Assembly (NCBI GenBank): GCA_038245795.1
Contig: JBBRSC010000182.1
Location: 1-6,827 of the forward strand
Source of the DNA: JBBRSC01 sp038245795
Lineage (GTDB): Bacteria; Actinomycetota; Acidimicrobiia; Acidimicrobiales; Microtrichaceae
Length of the DNA stretch: 6,827 nt
Reading direction: 5' to 3'
The notes below the pieces were generated by a model, which was given only the letters and a program-made list of their open reading frames with translations, did not search any database and was not told the DNA's origin. The position numbers were made by a program, and so were the translations under genes. Shown piece after piece: positions 1 through 5,669 of the stretch; the first letter of the stretch is position 1, and every line of letters starts with the position of its first letter.

Positions 1-163
1 CCTCAAAGAGGGCCACTCAGCGACTCCCGACGAGATCCGCGAGTTCGTCGCCAGCCAGGTCGCTCACTACAAGCAGTTGCGTCGAATCGAGATCATCGAC
101 GCCATTCCCAAGTCAGCGTCGGGCAAAATCCTCCGACGGGTGTTGCGGGATCAGGCCCAGTAG
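1..163 (+). CDS. Acyl-CoA ligase (AMP-dependent synthetase), C-terminal fragment
   Basis: Only the last 53 codons lie in the window; the gene enters from the left edge, reads in frame from base 2 and ends at TAG 161-163. The fragment is the end of the small C-terminal domain of the adenylate-forming (ANL) superfamily. It carries the motif PKSASGKILRR, whose lysine (codon 125-127) is the conserved residue that contacts substrate and AMP during adenylation, and upstream of it the typical VASQVAHYKQLRRIEIID strand. These enzymes activate a carboxylic acid with ATP and load it onto CoA. The C-terminus resembles 4-coumarate-CoA ligase or medium/long-chain acyl-CoA synthetases, but the substrate pocket is outside the window, so the substrate is unknown. 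It converges on the GNAT gene with a 40-bp gap. Confidence 0.9.
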   Translation, partial: LKEGHSATPDEIREFVASQVAHYKQLRRIEIIDAIPKSASGKILRRVLRDQAQ

Positions 164-183
164 ACAACCCAGTGGTCGCCGTG

Positions 184-215
184 AGTAGGCCCAGGAGTCG
201 GCTTCAGTAGGCCCA
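184..215. repeat. 10-bp direct repeat in convergent intergenic gap
   Basis: AGTAGGCCCA occurs at 184-193 and again at 206-215, starts 22 bp apart. The right copy covers the last codons of the GNAT gene (its W-A-Y end and part of the stop). The left copy is in the 40-bp gap after the ligase stop. It looks like a small duplication of the 3' end of the GNAT gene. I see no stable hairpin with a T-tract here, so no terminator is called for either converging gene. Confidence 0.4.
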
Positions 216-839
216 CGCACTGACGAGCTGATCGCGACGGACGTCCCACTCCTCCGCGGTGATGGCGAAGCGGAGATGGTCCTCCCAGATGCCGTTGATC
301 TCCAGGTAGCGTTCGGCCAGCCCTTCCAGGCGAAGCTCCAGTTTCTCGACCACCCGACGGCTCGGCGCGTTGCGAGGGATGATCGCCACCTGCAGACGAT
401 GTAACCCCAGCGACTCAAAGGCGAACCGCAAGGCCAGCACGACCGCCTCGGGCATGTAGCCCTTGCCCGCGTGGCGCTCATCGATCCAGTACCCGATGTA
501 CGCGCTCTGAAACGGACCGCGGTGGATCGAGCTGATGTTGACCTCACCCGCGAACCATCCATCGACAAAGATGCCGAAGCCGTACCCCGTCCCCATCTGG
601 ATCTCGCGACCGCGCGCTCCGCACCTGGCGGAGAACGCCTGGCGGTCCTCGACCGAATCTGGAGAACCCGGAATGCGAGCCGGCTCCCAGATCTCGAGCC
701 AGTCGTGGCAGCGGCGACGGACCTCGCGCCACTGATCGAAGTCCGAGGGAGCGATCGGTCGCAACATGATGCGGCGACCGATCAGCGTGGTGTTCGGTTG
801 CCCGATCGGAGGCCGAACCATCGGCCGCTTGGACCACAT
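204..839 (-). CDS. GNAT family N-acetyltransferase, RimJ/RimL-like
   Basis: A 211-residue protein of the GNAT fold, in the RimJ/RimL-like branch that acetylates N-terminal amines of proteins or small amines using acetyl-CoA in the cytoplasm. The N-terminal part has the family's LRPIAPSDFDQW strand (about 26-37). The acetyl-CoA pyrophosphate loop is R122-H-A-G-K-G127 in the segment YIGYWIDERHAGKGYMPEAV. It is followed by LGLHRLQ (144-150), the N-A-P-S-R turn (157-161) and a C-terminal W-E-D-H segment (185-188), all typical of RimJ-like proteins. Start: ATG at 839-837 lies one base after the stop of the aminotransferase gene, which suggests translational coupling; no strong Shine-Dalgarno is visible. 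Met7 is an alternative start. It is the last gene of the minus-strand block. The acceptor is unknown. Confidence 0.9.
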   Translation of the reverse strand: MWSKRPMVRPPIGQPNTTLIGRRIMLRPIAPSDFDQWREVRRRCHDWLEIWEPARIPGSPDSVEDRQAFSARCGARGREIQMGTGYGFGIFVDGWFAGEVNISSIHRGPFQSAYIGYWIDERHAGKGYMPEAVVLALRFAFESLGLHRLQVAIIPRNAPSRRVVEKLELRLEGLAERYLEINGIWEDHLRFAITAEEWDVRRDQLVSAWAY

Positions 840-840
840 G

Positions 841-1929
841 TCAGCTCATCAATTCGTCGAGTGCGGCCAGGAACAACACCACATTGCGCGACCGTGCGGT
901 GTTGCCCATGAGCCCGATTCGCCACACTTTGCCTGCGAATTCGCCCAAGCCACCGCCGATCTCGATACCGAACTTGTCGAGCAGCTGGCGACGGACCTTG
1001 GCTTCGTCGATGCCTTCCGGCACCCACACCGTGGTGAGCTCGGGGAGCCGATGCCCCTCGGTCGCGAACAGCTTCATGCCGCGGGCCTCCAGCCCTGCCT
1101 GCAGCTCCCCACCGACTCGCGCATGACGGGCCCACGACGCCTCGAGGCCCTCGTCCAACAACACACCCAGACCAGCGTGCAGGCCGTACAACATCGAGAT
1201 CGGTGCGGTGTGGTGATACGCCCGTGCAGCTTTGGCCGACACGTATTCGGCGATCATCCTCATGTCGAGGTACCAGCTCTGACTGCGCTCGACGAAGCGC
1301 TCCACGGCCCGCGGCGACACCGTGACCGGCGAGAGCCCCGGCGGCACCCCCAGGCATTTCTGCGTTCCCGAGTACGCCAGGTCGACGCCCCACTCATCGA
1401 TACACAACTCGATGCCACCCAGACTCGTCACGCAGTCGACCAGCAACAACGCGTCGCCCTTGCCGACGCCGAGCGGCGCGATGTCATTGCGCACTCCGGT
1501 CGACGTCTCGGCGTGCACCACAGCGATGACCGCAGGGTTCGGATGAGCGGCGAGCAGCTGCGCCGGGTCGATCGGGGTCCCCCAGGTTGCATCGACGCGC
1601 ACCACCTCGGCACCGCAGCGCGCAGCGACGTCGCACATGCGGGCGCCGAACACACCGTTCACCCCGATCACCACGACGTCGCCGGGATTCACCACGTTGA
1701 CGAAACAGGCTTCCATCCCCGCCGACCCAGTGGCAGAGATCGGAAAGGTCAAAGGATTCGATGTCTGCCACGTGGTCCGGAGCCGATCGTTGATCTCGTC
1801 GAGCAGCGCGATGAACTCGGGATCGAGGTGACCGAGCAACGGCCGCGTGAAGGCACTGATGACCTCGGGATAGGGGTTACCGGGCCCAGGGCCCATCAGA
1901 ATTCGTTCGCTCACAGCCACGATCGACAT
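841..1929 (-). CDS. Class V aminotransferase, alanine/serine-glyoxylate type (PLP)
   Basis: A 362-residue PLP-dependent class V aminotransferase. The sequence starts with the substrate-site motif L-M-G-P-G-P (11-16). It has the cofactor-region segment SATGSAGMEA (65-74), H-A-E-T-S-T-G (139-145), the PLP-nitrogen aspartate D165 in V-D-C-V-T-S-L-G-G, and the Schiff-base lysine K191 in S-G-T-Q-K-C-L-G-V-P-P-G. A C-terminal R337 in W-R-I-G-L-M-G sits where the family binds the substrate carboxylate. Family members move an amino group from serine, alanine or similar donors to glyoxylate or pyruvate; the exact pair cannot be told. ATG 1929-1927 was chosen because homology begins a few residues later and GGGA lies about 6 nt upstream. 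The frame stays open 54 codons further, but that part is Arg/Ser-rich antisense to the ppx coding frame and has no family character. It follows ppx by 40 nt and precedes the GNAT gene by 1 nt. Confidence 0.9.
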   Translation of the reverse strand: MSIVAVSERILMGPGPGNPYPEVISAFTRPLLGHLDPEFIALLDEINDRLRTTWQTSNPLTFPISATGSAGMEACFVNVVNPGDVVVIGVNGVFGARMCDVAARCGAEVVRVDATWGTPIDPAQLLAAHPNPAVIAVVHAETSTGVRNDIAPLGVGKGDALLLVDCVTSLGGIELCIDEWGVDLAYSGTQKCLGVPPGLSPVTVSPRAVERFVERSQSWYLDMRMIAEYVSAKAARAYHHTAPISMLYGLHAGLGVLLDEGLEASWARHARVGGELQAGLEARGMKLFATEGHRLPELTTVWVPEGIDEAKVRRQLLDKFGIEIGGGLGEFAGKVWRIGLMGNTARSRNVVLFLAALDELMS

Positions 1930-1954
1930 GGTACGTCCCGCGCGGATGCGACGC

Positions 1955-1968
1955 CGCTGCGAACAGCG
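1955..1968 (-). other. Small hairpin directly after the ppx stop
   Basis: On the minus strand CGCTG-TTCG-CAGCG forms a 5-bp stem with a TTCG tetraloop, starting two bases after the ppx stop codon within the 40-nt ppx-aminotransferase gap. There is no T-tract, so it is not a classical intrinsic terminator. It could stabilise the upstream message, weaken read-through, or be chance. The closing pair is G-C, not the C-G pair that gives the very stable UUCG loop. Confidence 0.35.
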
Positions 1969-1969
1969 A

Positions 1970-2914
1970 TCAGGACGGCGTCGGAGGCAACGTCGACGGC
2001 AGCTGGCTGGCGATGAGCCCGTCGAGAATGTCTGCTTCGGAGACCAGACACTCGTCGAAGCCGAACGAGCGCATGATCGACACCAACACACACATCCCCC
2101 CGACGATCACATCAGCTCGTTGCGCTTCCAGCCCCGGATTGTGTCTCCGATCGGCGAGGGATTCGGTGGCCACCGTGCGAAACACATCCTCGACGGCCGC
2201 CTTGGTGAGCCGATAGTGGTGGATGGCGGCGCGGTCGTAGTCGGTCAGACCCAGATCCATCGACGCACAGTTCGACACCGTGCCCGCCAGGCCCACGAAC
2301 TGCGCCGCTGACGCGATGTCGGGGATGGCGGCGCGCACGTCATCCCAGTGCAACGCCAACACGGACAGACAATCCGACAGCTCCTCGGGACGGGGCGGAT
2401 CCGACACCAGGAACTGCTCGGTCATCCGGACACACCCGACGTTGATCGAGATCGAGCCCGTCACCCGGTCGCTCCCGAGCGCGAATTCTGTCGACCCGCC
2501 GCCGATGTCGACCACCAGGAACGGCCCATCAGCCGGATCGAGTTCGGCGGTCGCGCCACGGAACGACAACTCGGCTTCCTGAACGCCCGTCAACATCTCG
2601 GGAGTGCATCCGACGATCTCGGAGGCAGGCCCGAAGAAGTCTTCGCGATTCGACGCATCGCGTGCCGCAGAGGTCGCCGTCATGCGAACACCCGCCAACG
2701 CGTACCGGTCCATGATCGCTCGGTACTCTCGCAACGCATCGAGCACACGCTCGATCGCTTCAGGCGCAAGACGACCGGAGCCGTCAACGCCAGCGCCCAA
2801 CCGGGTGATGGTCATGTGTCGTTCACACGTGGTCGTGCCATCGCCGACGATCAGGCGGGTCGAGTTGGTGCCGCAATCAATGGCCGCGAAACGCGGCAGG
2901 TCAGTCGTCGTCAC
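1970..2914 (-). CDS. Ppx/GppA family phosphatase (exopolyphosphatase / pppGpp phosphohydrolase type)
   Basis: A 314-residue protein of the ASKHA-fold Ppx/GppA family, which removes terminal phosphate from inorganic polyphosphate or from pppGpp. Visible motifs (numbered from the GTG): phosphate-binding loop 1 A-I-D-C-G-T-N-S-T-R-L (D13-L21), L-G-A-G-V (39-43), T-A-T-S-A-A-R-D (79-86), G-V-Q-E-A-E-L with the likely catalytic glutamate E113, and phosphate loop 2 V-D-I-G-G-G-S-T-E (135-143). It has only the two N-terminal domains and no C-terminal HD-like region, as in the short actinobacterial form such as M. tuberculosis Rv1026. GTG 2914-2912 was chosen because homology begins about ten codons on; it overlaps the end of the DUF501 gene by 14 nt. 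An ATG at 2986 would add 24 residues without family similarity. Neither start has a clear Shine-Dalgarno, so translation probably depends on coupling. Substrate preference cannot be decided from sequence. Confidence 0.92.
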   Translation of the reverse strand: MTTTDLPRFAAIDCGTNSTRLIVGDGTTTCERHMTITRLGAGVDGSGRLAPEAIERVLDALREYRAIMDRYALAGVRMTATSAARDASNREDFFGPASEIVGCTPEMLTGVQEAELSFRGATAELDPADGPFLVVDIGGGSTEFALGSDRVTGSISINVGCVRMTEQFLVSDPPRPEELSDCLSVLALHWDDVRAAIPDIASAAQFVGLAGTVSNCASMDLGLTDYDRAAIHHYRLTKAAVEDVFRTVATESLADRRHNPGLEAQRADVIVGGMCVLVSIMRSFGFDECLVSEADILDGLIASQLPSTLPPTPS

Positions 2915-3404
2915 GGTCCGAACCGTACAGCCGGGCGTGAACCCACTCCCCAACGTCGTCGGAATGACCTGCCAGGAACCGTGCATAGTGGGCGTGCAGA
3001 CACTTCACGCCGACCCGCGTGCCACCCACCCCACCCGACGGACGCGGACCGTCGTGCTCGGCGGCTATCTGGGCGTTGCGCTCATCGGCCGCCGCGTTGT
3101 GGATCGCGGCGATGCGGTCGAGGCCCAGTTCGGCTTCGGCATCGTTCACACCACCGCCCGCCTCGAGGGTGCCGATTCGTCGATTCATCTCGGCGTCAAC
3201 CAGCCAATGCCGAGTTGGCATGGGCGTTCCGTCAGGCATGAAGGGCTCATTGAGGATGACCGTCGGCTGGCCATCGGGGCCGCGGGCGACGACCTGCCAG
3301 TTGCCGCGAGGGGCTCGGCCGAGCGCAGCTGCGACTGACGCACTGTCCTCGTTCGAGGGTTGCTCCGGCGTTCGTTGCCCAGGACGCAGTTCTTCGGAAG
3401 TCAC
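2901..3404 (-). CDS. DUF501 family protein (Rv1025-like)
   Basis: A 167-residue protein of the DUF501 family, function unknown. Visible family segments are P-T-V-I-L-N-E-P (47-54), MPDGTPMPTRHWLV (56-69), IGTLEAGGGV (77-86) and the C-terminal G-G-T-R-V-G-V-K-C-L-H-A-H-Y-A block (127-141), whose K134-C135-L136-H137 core suggests a functional site. The first 25 residues are polar, acidic and probably disordered; the C-terminus is also acidic (D-R-D-D-D). There is no signal peptide or membrane segment. The start is GTG 3404-3402, which overlaps the TGA of the CoxG-like gene as GTGA (4-nt overlap) and has GGGG about 6 nt upstream. DUF501 directly before ppx is the conserved actinobacterial order. 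The usual eno and ftsB/divIC-like genes are absent here, and a CoxG/MocA pair is in their place. Confidence 0.9.
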   Translation of the reverse strand: MTSEELRPGQRTPEQPSNEDSASVAAALGRAPRGNWQVVARGPDGQPTVILNEPFMPDGTPMPTRHWLVDAEMNRRIGTLEAGGGVNDAEAELGLDRIAAIHNAAADERNAQIAAEHDGPRPSGGVGGTRVGVKCLHAHYARFLAGHSDDVGEWVHARLYGSDRDDD

Positions 3405-4189
3405 TTGCCCCGCAGGGAACGGATGATGATCACCAACAGCGCCAGGATGATGGCGGCAGGCACGGCACGTCTCGCGATTGAGCCGCCCGCAGCACCCATG
3501 AGGTCGATGGGCTCAGGGTCGGGCAGATTGAGTTTGCGGACACCGGGGCTGGCGGCCGTGGTCGGTTGAGATCCAGCAATGGACGGGCTGGCGGTACTCG
3601 TCGATGACAGCGACGCCGCCGGTGCCGGCTTGGCCGCGGCAGCAGGCTTGGCTGCCGGAGCTGGTGATGACGCAGGCACCGGTGTTGTGTCAGCGATCTT
3701 CTCCGCCGGTGCCGAACCGGTTGGCGCCGGTGCTGAACCGGTTGGGCTCAACACCTTCGCCGACAGGTTCGTCGCGAACTGGTCCATGAGCTTGCCGGAG
3801 ACATCAGCCATGACACCGCGACCGAACTGGGCAACCTTGCCGGTCACGGTCAGGTCGGTATGCACCGTGACCTTGGTCTGGGTGGCGTTCACGGCAATGA
3901 GCTGCGCCGTGATGAGCGCTGAGGCATTGCCCTGACCCTTGGTATCGCGGCCTTCGCCCTTCAGAACGACCCGACCCGCTGCCTGGTCCTGCTCGATGAA
4001 GATCGCTTTGCCTTTGTACTGGGCGGTGATCGGGCCCACCTTGACCTTGACGATGCCGCGATACTCCTCGCCCTCGATCTCCTGGAGCTGAGCGCCAGGC
4101 AGACACGGAGCGATCGTCTCGACATCAGTGAGGACGGCCCACGCCCGCTCGATCGGCGCATCCACGGTGAATTCGTTGGTCAGCTCCAT
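3401..4189 (-). CDS. coxG: CoxG-family SRPBCC protein with C-terminal membrane anchor
   Basis: A 262-residue, three-part protein. Residues 1-146 are an SRPBCC (START-like) domain of the CO dehydrogenase subunit G family: F-T-V-D-A-P-I-E-R-A-W (7-17), I-A-P-C-L-P-G-A (26-33), VKVKVGPITAQYKGKA (47-62) and G-R-G-V-M-A-D-V-S-G-K-L (123-134). Residues 147-216 are a Pro/Ala/Ser/Thr-rich linker with A-K-P-A repeats. Residues 243-258 are hydrophobic (PAAIILALLVIII), followed by R-S-L-R-G-K, a likely C-terminal anchor with a basic cytoplasmic end. No signal peptide is seen, so the START domain should face the cytoplasm. In CO oxidisers CoxG links the molybdenum CO dehydrogenase to the membrane, possibly through a hydrophobic ligand such as quinone. 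No CO dehydrogenase gene is in the window, so the partner is unknown and the gene symbol marks the family only. The start ATG has a strong GGAGGA 9 nt upstream and overlaps the MocA-like gene by 10 nt. Confidence 0.88.
   Translation of the reverse strand: MELTNEFTVDAPIERAWAVLTDVETIAPCLPGAQLQEIEGEEYRGIVKVKVGPITAQYKGKAIFIEQDQAAGRVVLKGEGRDTKGQGNASALITAQLIAVNATQTKVTVHTDLTVTGKVAQFGRGVMADVSGKLMDQFATNLSAKVLSPTGSAPAPTGSAPAEKIADTTPVPASSPAPAAKPAAAAKPAPAASLSSTSTASPSIAGSQPTTAASPGVRKLNLPDPEPIDLMGAAGGSIARRAVPAAIILALLVIIIRSLRGK
3705..3746 (-). repeat. 21-bp tandem duplication in the CoxG linker
   Basis: Two adjacent 21-bp units (3705-3725 and 3726-3746) differ at two positions and encode the heptad P-T-G-S-A-P-A twice at the start of the linker. 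This is an in-frame, length-changing repeat in a flexible region, probably produced by replication slippage. Confidence 0.75.
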
Positions 4190-4734
4190 TTGGACAGATC
4201 CTCCATGGTGTCGACGTCATCCGGTTGGCCACCGCACATCACGGTGTGCACCAGCGTCGGATGGTCACGGATGAGGGCACGTGCGCCCACATCACCGCCC
4301 TTTGGTAGCAGCCCCCAGACCTCCCGGTCCAGCCGAACCGGTGGGGTGAACAGCGTGCGATCTCCGCAGCCGACGATCGGACCGGGCCCGTCGGCCGCGA
4401 CGGCTTGCCAGCACGCCGACGTTCGACCGGGTTGATCGCCCAACCCGATGATGAGTGAGGTGGCATCGAGGCGCGTCGCCCACTCGATCGCCACCTGGAT
4501 CGACGTCGCCTGGCCGTGCTCCCAGTCAGAGTTGTGCAGGATCGTGACGTCGGGGGGACAGAGATCGTCGAGGGCGACCGCGCCCCAGACGACGGCGACG
4601 GGACCGACATGAGCCTCGACGGCAGCGGCCAACGAGTGCTCGAAGACCGTGCTGGTCCGAAGCGGCGCTCGGAGCTTGTGGACGGGGCCAACGAAACGAG
4701 AGCCGCCACCAGCAGCGAGCAACGCGAGAACCAT
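4180..4734 (-). CDS. MocA/MobA-like nucleotidyltransferase
   Basis: A 184-residue protein (from the ATG) with the GT-A nucleotidyltransferase fold of MobA/MocA proteins, which attach GMP or CMP to molybdopterin; some relatives transfer nucleotides to other substrates. Visible, numbered from the ATG: L-A-A-G-G-G-S-R-F (6-14) for the NTP phosphate loop, H-K-L (19-21), N-S-D-W-E-H-G-Q-A-T-S (68-78), the metal-binding G-L-G-D-Q-P (97-102), G-D-V-G-A-R (147-152) and the closing D-V-D-T-M-E-D-L (174-181). These match the MocA-like group rather than MobA proper, hence probable cytidylyl transfer for a xanthine- or CO-dehydrogenase-type enzyme; this is inference. Length is normal. A GTG at 4743 would add three residues. 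Neither start has a good Shine-Dalgarno, so the leader may be very short. It is the first gene of the minus-strand block and overlaps the CoxG-like gene by 10 nt. Confidence 0.85.
   Translation of the reverse strand: MVLALLAAGGGSRFVGPVHKLRAPLRTSTVFEHSLAAAVEAHVGPVAVVWGAVALDDLCPPDVTILHNSDWEHGQATSIQVAIEWATRLDATSLIIGLGDQPGRTSACWQAVAADGPGPIVGCGDRTLFTPPVRLDREVWGLLPKGGDVGARALIRDHPTLVHTVMCGGQPDDVDTMEDLSKWS
4199..4204 (-). promoter_or_regulatory. Strong Shine-Dalgarno for the CoxG-like gene
   Basis: GGAGGA on the minus strand lies 9 nt before ATG 4189-4187. It is inside the last codons of the MocA-like gene, so the CoxG-like protein can start independently of upstream translation. It is the best ribosome site in the minus-strand block and fixes this start. 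Confidence 0.75.
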
Positions 4735-4842
4735 CGAGGACACGACGATGGACGGTATCAGTGGACCCGGTCCGGCATCGCTCGACGCGGGATACTGGAC
4801 GCCGTTCGTCGGCGTCGCTGCCGATGCGGAAGGGTGAGCATC
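4735..4842. promoter_or_regulatory. Divergent intergenic region, probable promoters for both sides
   Basis: This gap of about 108 bp separates the minus-strand block from the SDR and is the only place where the promoter of the six-gene block can lie within the window. Candidate -10 elements are weak: GATACT at 4791-4796 for the SDR and TGATAC (minus strand, 4760-4755) for the MocA-like gene. No TTGACA-like -35 element is seen at the right spacing. Between them lies the palindrome GGACC-C-GGTCC (4763-4773), a possible operator. The exact promoters are not established. Confidence 0.4.
4798..4816. other. 7-bp inverted repeat upstream of the SDR gene
   Basis: GACGCCG-TTCGT-CGGCGTC is a perfect 7-bp inverted repeat with a 5-base spacer, 12 bp before the SDR Shine-Dalgarno. 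It could be a regulator site or a 5' leader hairpin. If the weak -10 at 4791 is real, transcription would begin inside it, which favours an operator. GC-rich sequence makes chance pairing possible. Confidence 0.4.
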
Positions 4843-5592
4843 ATGGATCTCGGAATCACCGGTCGGCGGGCGGCTGTCGCCGCTGGCTCAGCGGGGCTCG
4901 GCTTGGCAACGGCGCGGGCGCTCATCGGCGACGGCGTCAGTGTGGCGATCTGCGGACGCAGCCAGGACCGGGTCGATGCCGCCCTCTCAGAACTCGGACC
5001 GAATGCCATCGGGATCATCGCCGATCTGTCCAACGCCGAGGGCGCCATCGGGTTCGCGCATTCCGCGGCGGAGCAGCTCGGCGGTCATCTCGACATCGTG
5101 GTCGCCAACTCCGGAGGACCACCACCAGGGTTCGCCAGCTCAACGTCCATCGAGGCGTACCTCGAGGCACTGCATTTGAACTTCCTCTCCACCGTGGCGC
5201 TGTGCAACGAGACCGTAGGCCCGATGCGCATTGCGGGCTGGGGTCGGATTCTCGCCATCACATCGGTCGGCGCTCGTCAACCCATCGGGTTCCTCGCGGC
5301 CTCGAGCTCAGCGCGAGCCGCCGTCACGTCCTACATCAAGAACCTGGCAACCGAGGTCGCCGGCGAGGGGGTCTGCGCCAACACGATCCAGCCCGGCACC
5401 CACGCCACCGATCGAATCGCCAAGCTGGGCGGCGATCAGCTCGACTCACTCCGCGCCGACATCCCCGCAGGGGCACCCGGCGATCCGACGCAGTTCGGCC
5501 AGGTCGCGGCGTTCCTGTGCAGCGAGCCAGCCCGGTTCATCGTCGGCGCGTCACTCCCGGTCGATGGGGGCGCGACCCGCGCCCTCCAATAG
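4843..5592 (+). CDS. SDR family protein, BKR-like, with atypical catalytic site
   Basis: A 249-residue short-chain dehydrogenase/reductase-like protein of single-domain Rossmann fold. The nucleotide loop is A14-G-S-A-G18-L-G20, so the first glycine of the usual GxxxGxG is alanine. C-G-R-S (37-40) follows beta-2, D-L (61-62) follows beta-3, and A-N-S-G-G-P-P (88-94) replaces the common N-A-G. N113 and S141 are present. Aligning R158-A-A-V with the usual K-A-A-V puts Ser154 and Arg158 at the catalytic Tyr and Lys positions. The N-S-G-G-P motif and non-canonical tetrad recall the SDR subgroup described as beta-ketoacyl-ACP-reductase-like with imperfect motifs. The C-terminus keeps S-L-P-V-D-G-G (237-243). 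ATG 4843 was chosen: GGAAGGG (4828-4834) lies 8 nt upstream; an in-frame GTG at 4834 overlaps that site. Substrate and even redox activity are uncertain. Confidence 0.9.
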   Translation: MDLGITGRRAAVAAGSAGLGLATARALIGDGVSVAICGRSQDRVDAALSELGPNAIGIIADLSNAEGAIGFAHSAAEQLGGHLDIVVANSGGPPPGFASSTSIEAYLEALHLNFLSTVALCNETVGPMRIAGWGRILAITSVGARQPIGFLAASSSARAAVTSYIKNLATEVAGEGVCANTIQPGTHATDRIAKLGGDQLDSLRADIPAGAPGDPTQFGQVAAFLCSEPARFIVGASLPVDGGATRALQ

Positions 5593-5606
5593 GCCACCCA
5601 ACCACA

Positions 5607-5669
5607 CCGTTCTGGCTGCGCATCGACCGGGAAAAAGCCGGGTTCTTCGCAGCCAGAACGGGTTCTTTT
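5607..5669 (+). terminator. Intrinsic terminator between convergent SDR and ALDH genes
   Basis: A perfect 14-bp inverted repeat, CCGTTCTGGCTGCG (5607-5620) and CGCAGCCAGAACGG (5648-5661), encloses a 27-nt loop that itself holds CCGG-GAAAAAG-CCGG, a nested 4-bp stem. On the plus strand the right arm is followed by GTTCTTTT, a T-rich tract ending at 5669, which suits termination of the SDR transcript starting 15 nt after its stop. The stem also lies just past the ALDH stop on the minus strand; there the tail is T/G-rich but weaker, so bidirectional function is likely but less certain. The T-tract overlaps the ALDH stop codon. Confidence 0.85.

Noticed and set aside
164..203. Terminator between the acyl-CoA ligase and GNAT genes
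   Set aside because: Only short GGCC self-complementary words and a direct repeat are present; no stem with T-tract.
766..2016. Plus-strand open frame of 416 codons opposite the aminotransferase
   Set aside because: The translation is rich in His, Arg and Pro with no family motif, and it lies opposite a gene with complete class V aminotransferase motifs. It is a GC-driven antisense shadow.
1930..2091. 54-codon N-terminal extension of the aminotransferase
   Set aside because: Overlaps the ppx gene, is Arg/Ser/Cys-rich, and family similarity begins only just after ATG 1929.
2915..2986. 24-codon N-terminal extension of the Ppx/GppA protein from ATG 2986
   Set aside because: No family similarity and no ribosome site; GTG 2914 fits the family's usual start close to the first phosphate loop.
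2348..3338. Long plus-strand open frames opposite ppx and DUF501
   Set aside because: Arg-rich low-complexity translations without ribosome sites, opposite genes with clear family motifs.
4735..4743. GTG 4743 as start of the MocA-like gene
   Set aside because: Possible but not preferred: it adds three residues and has no better ribosome site than ATG 4734. Not excluded.
4516..4842. Upstream extension of the SDR frame
   Set aside because: The extension runs antisense through the MocA-like gene, has no family similarity, and a good Shine-Dalgarno marks ATG 4843 as the start.
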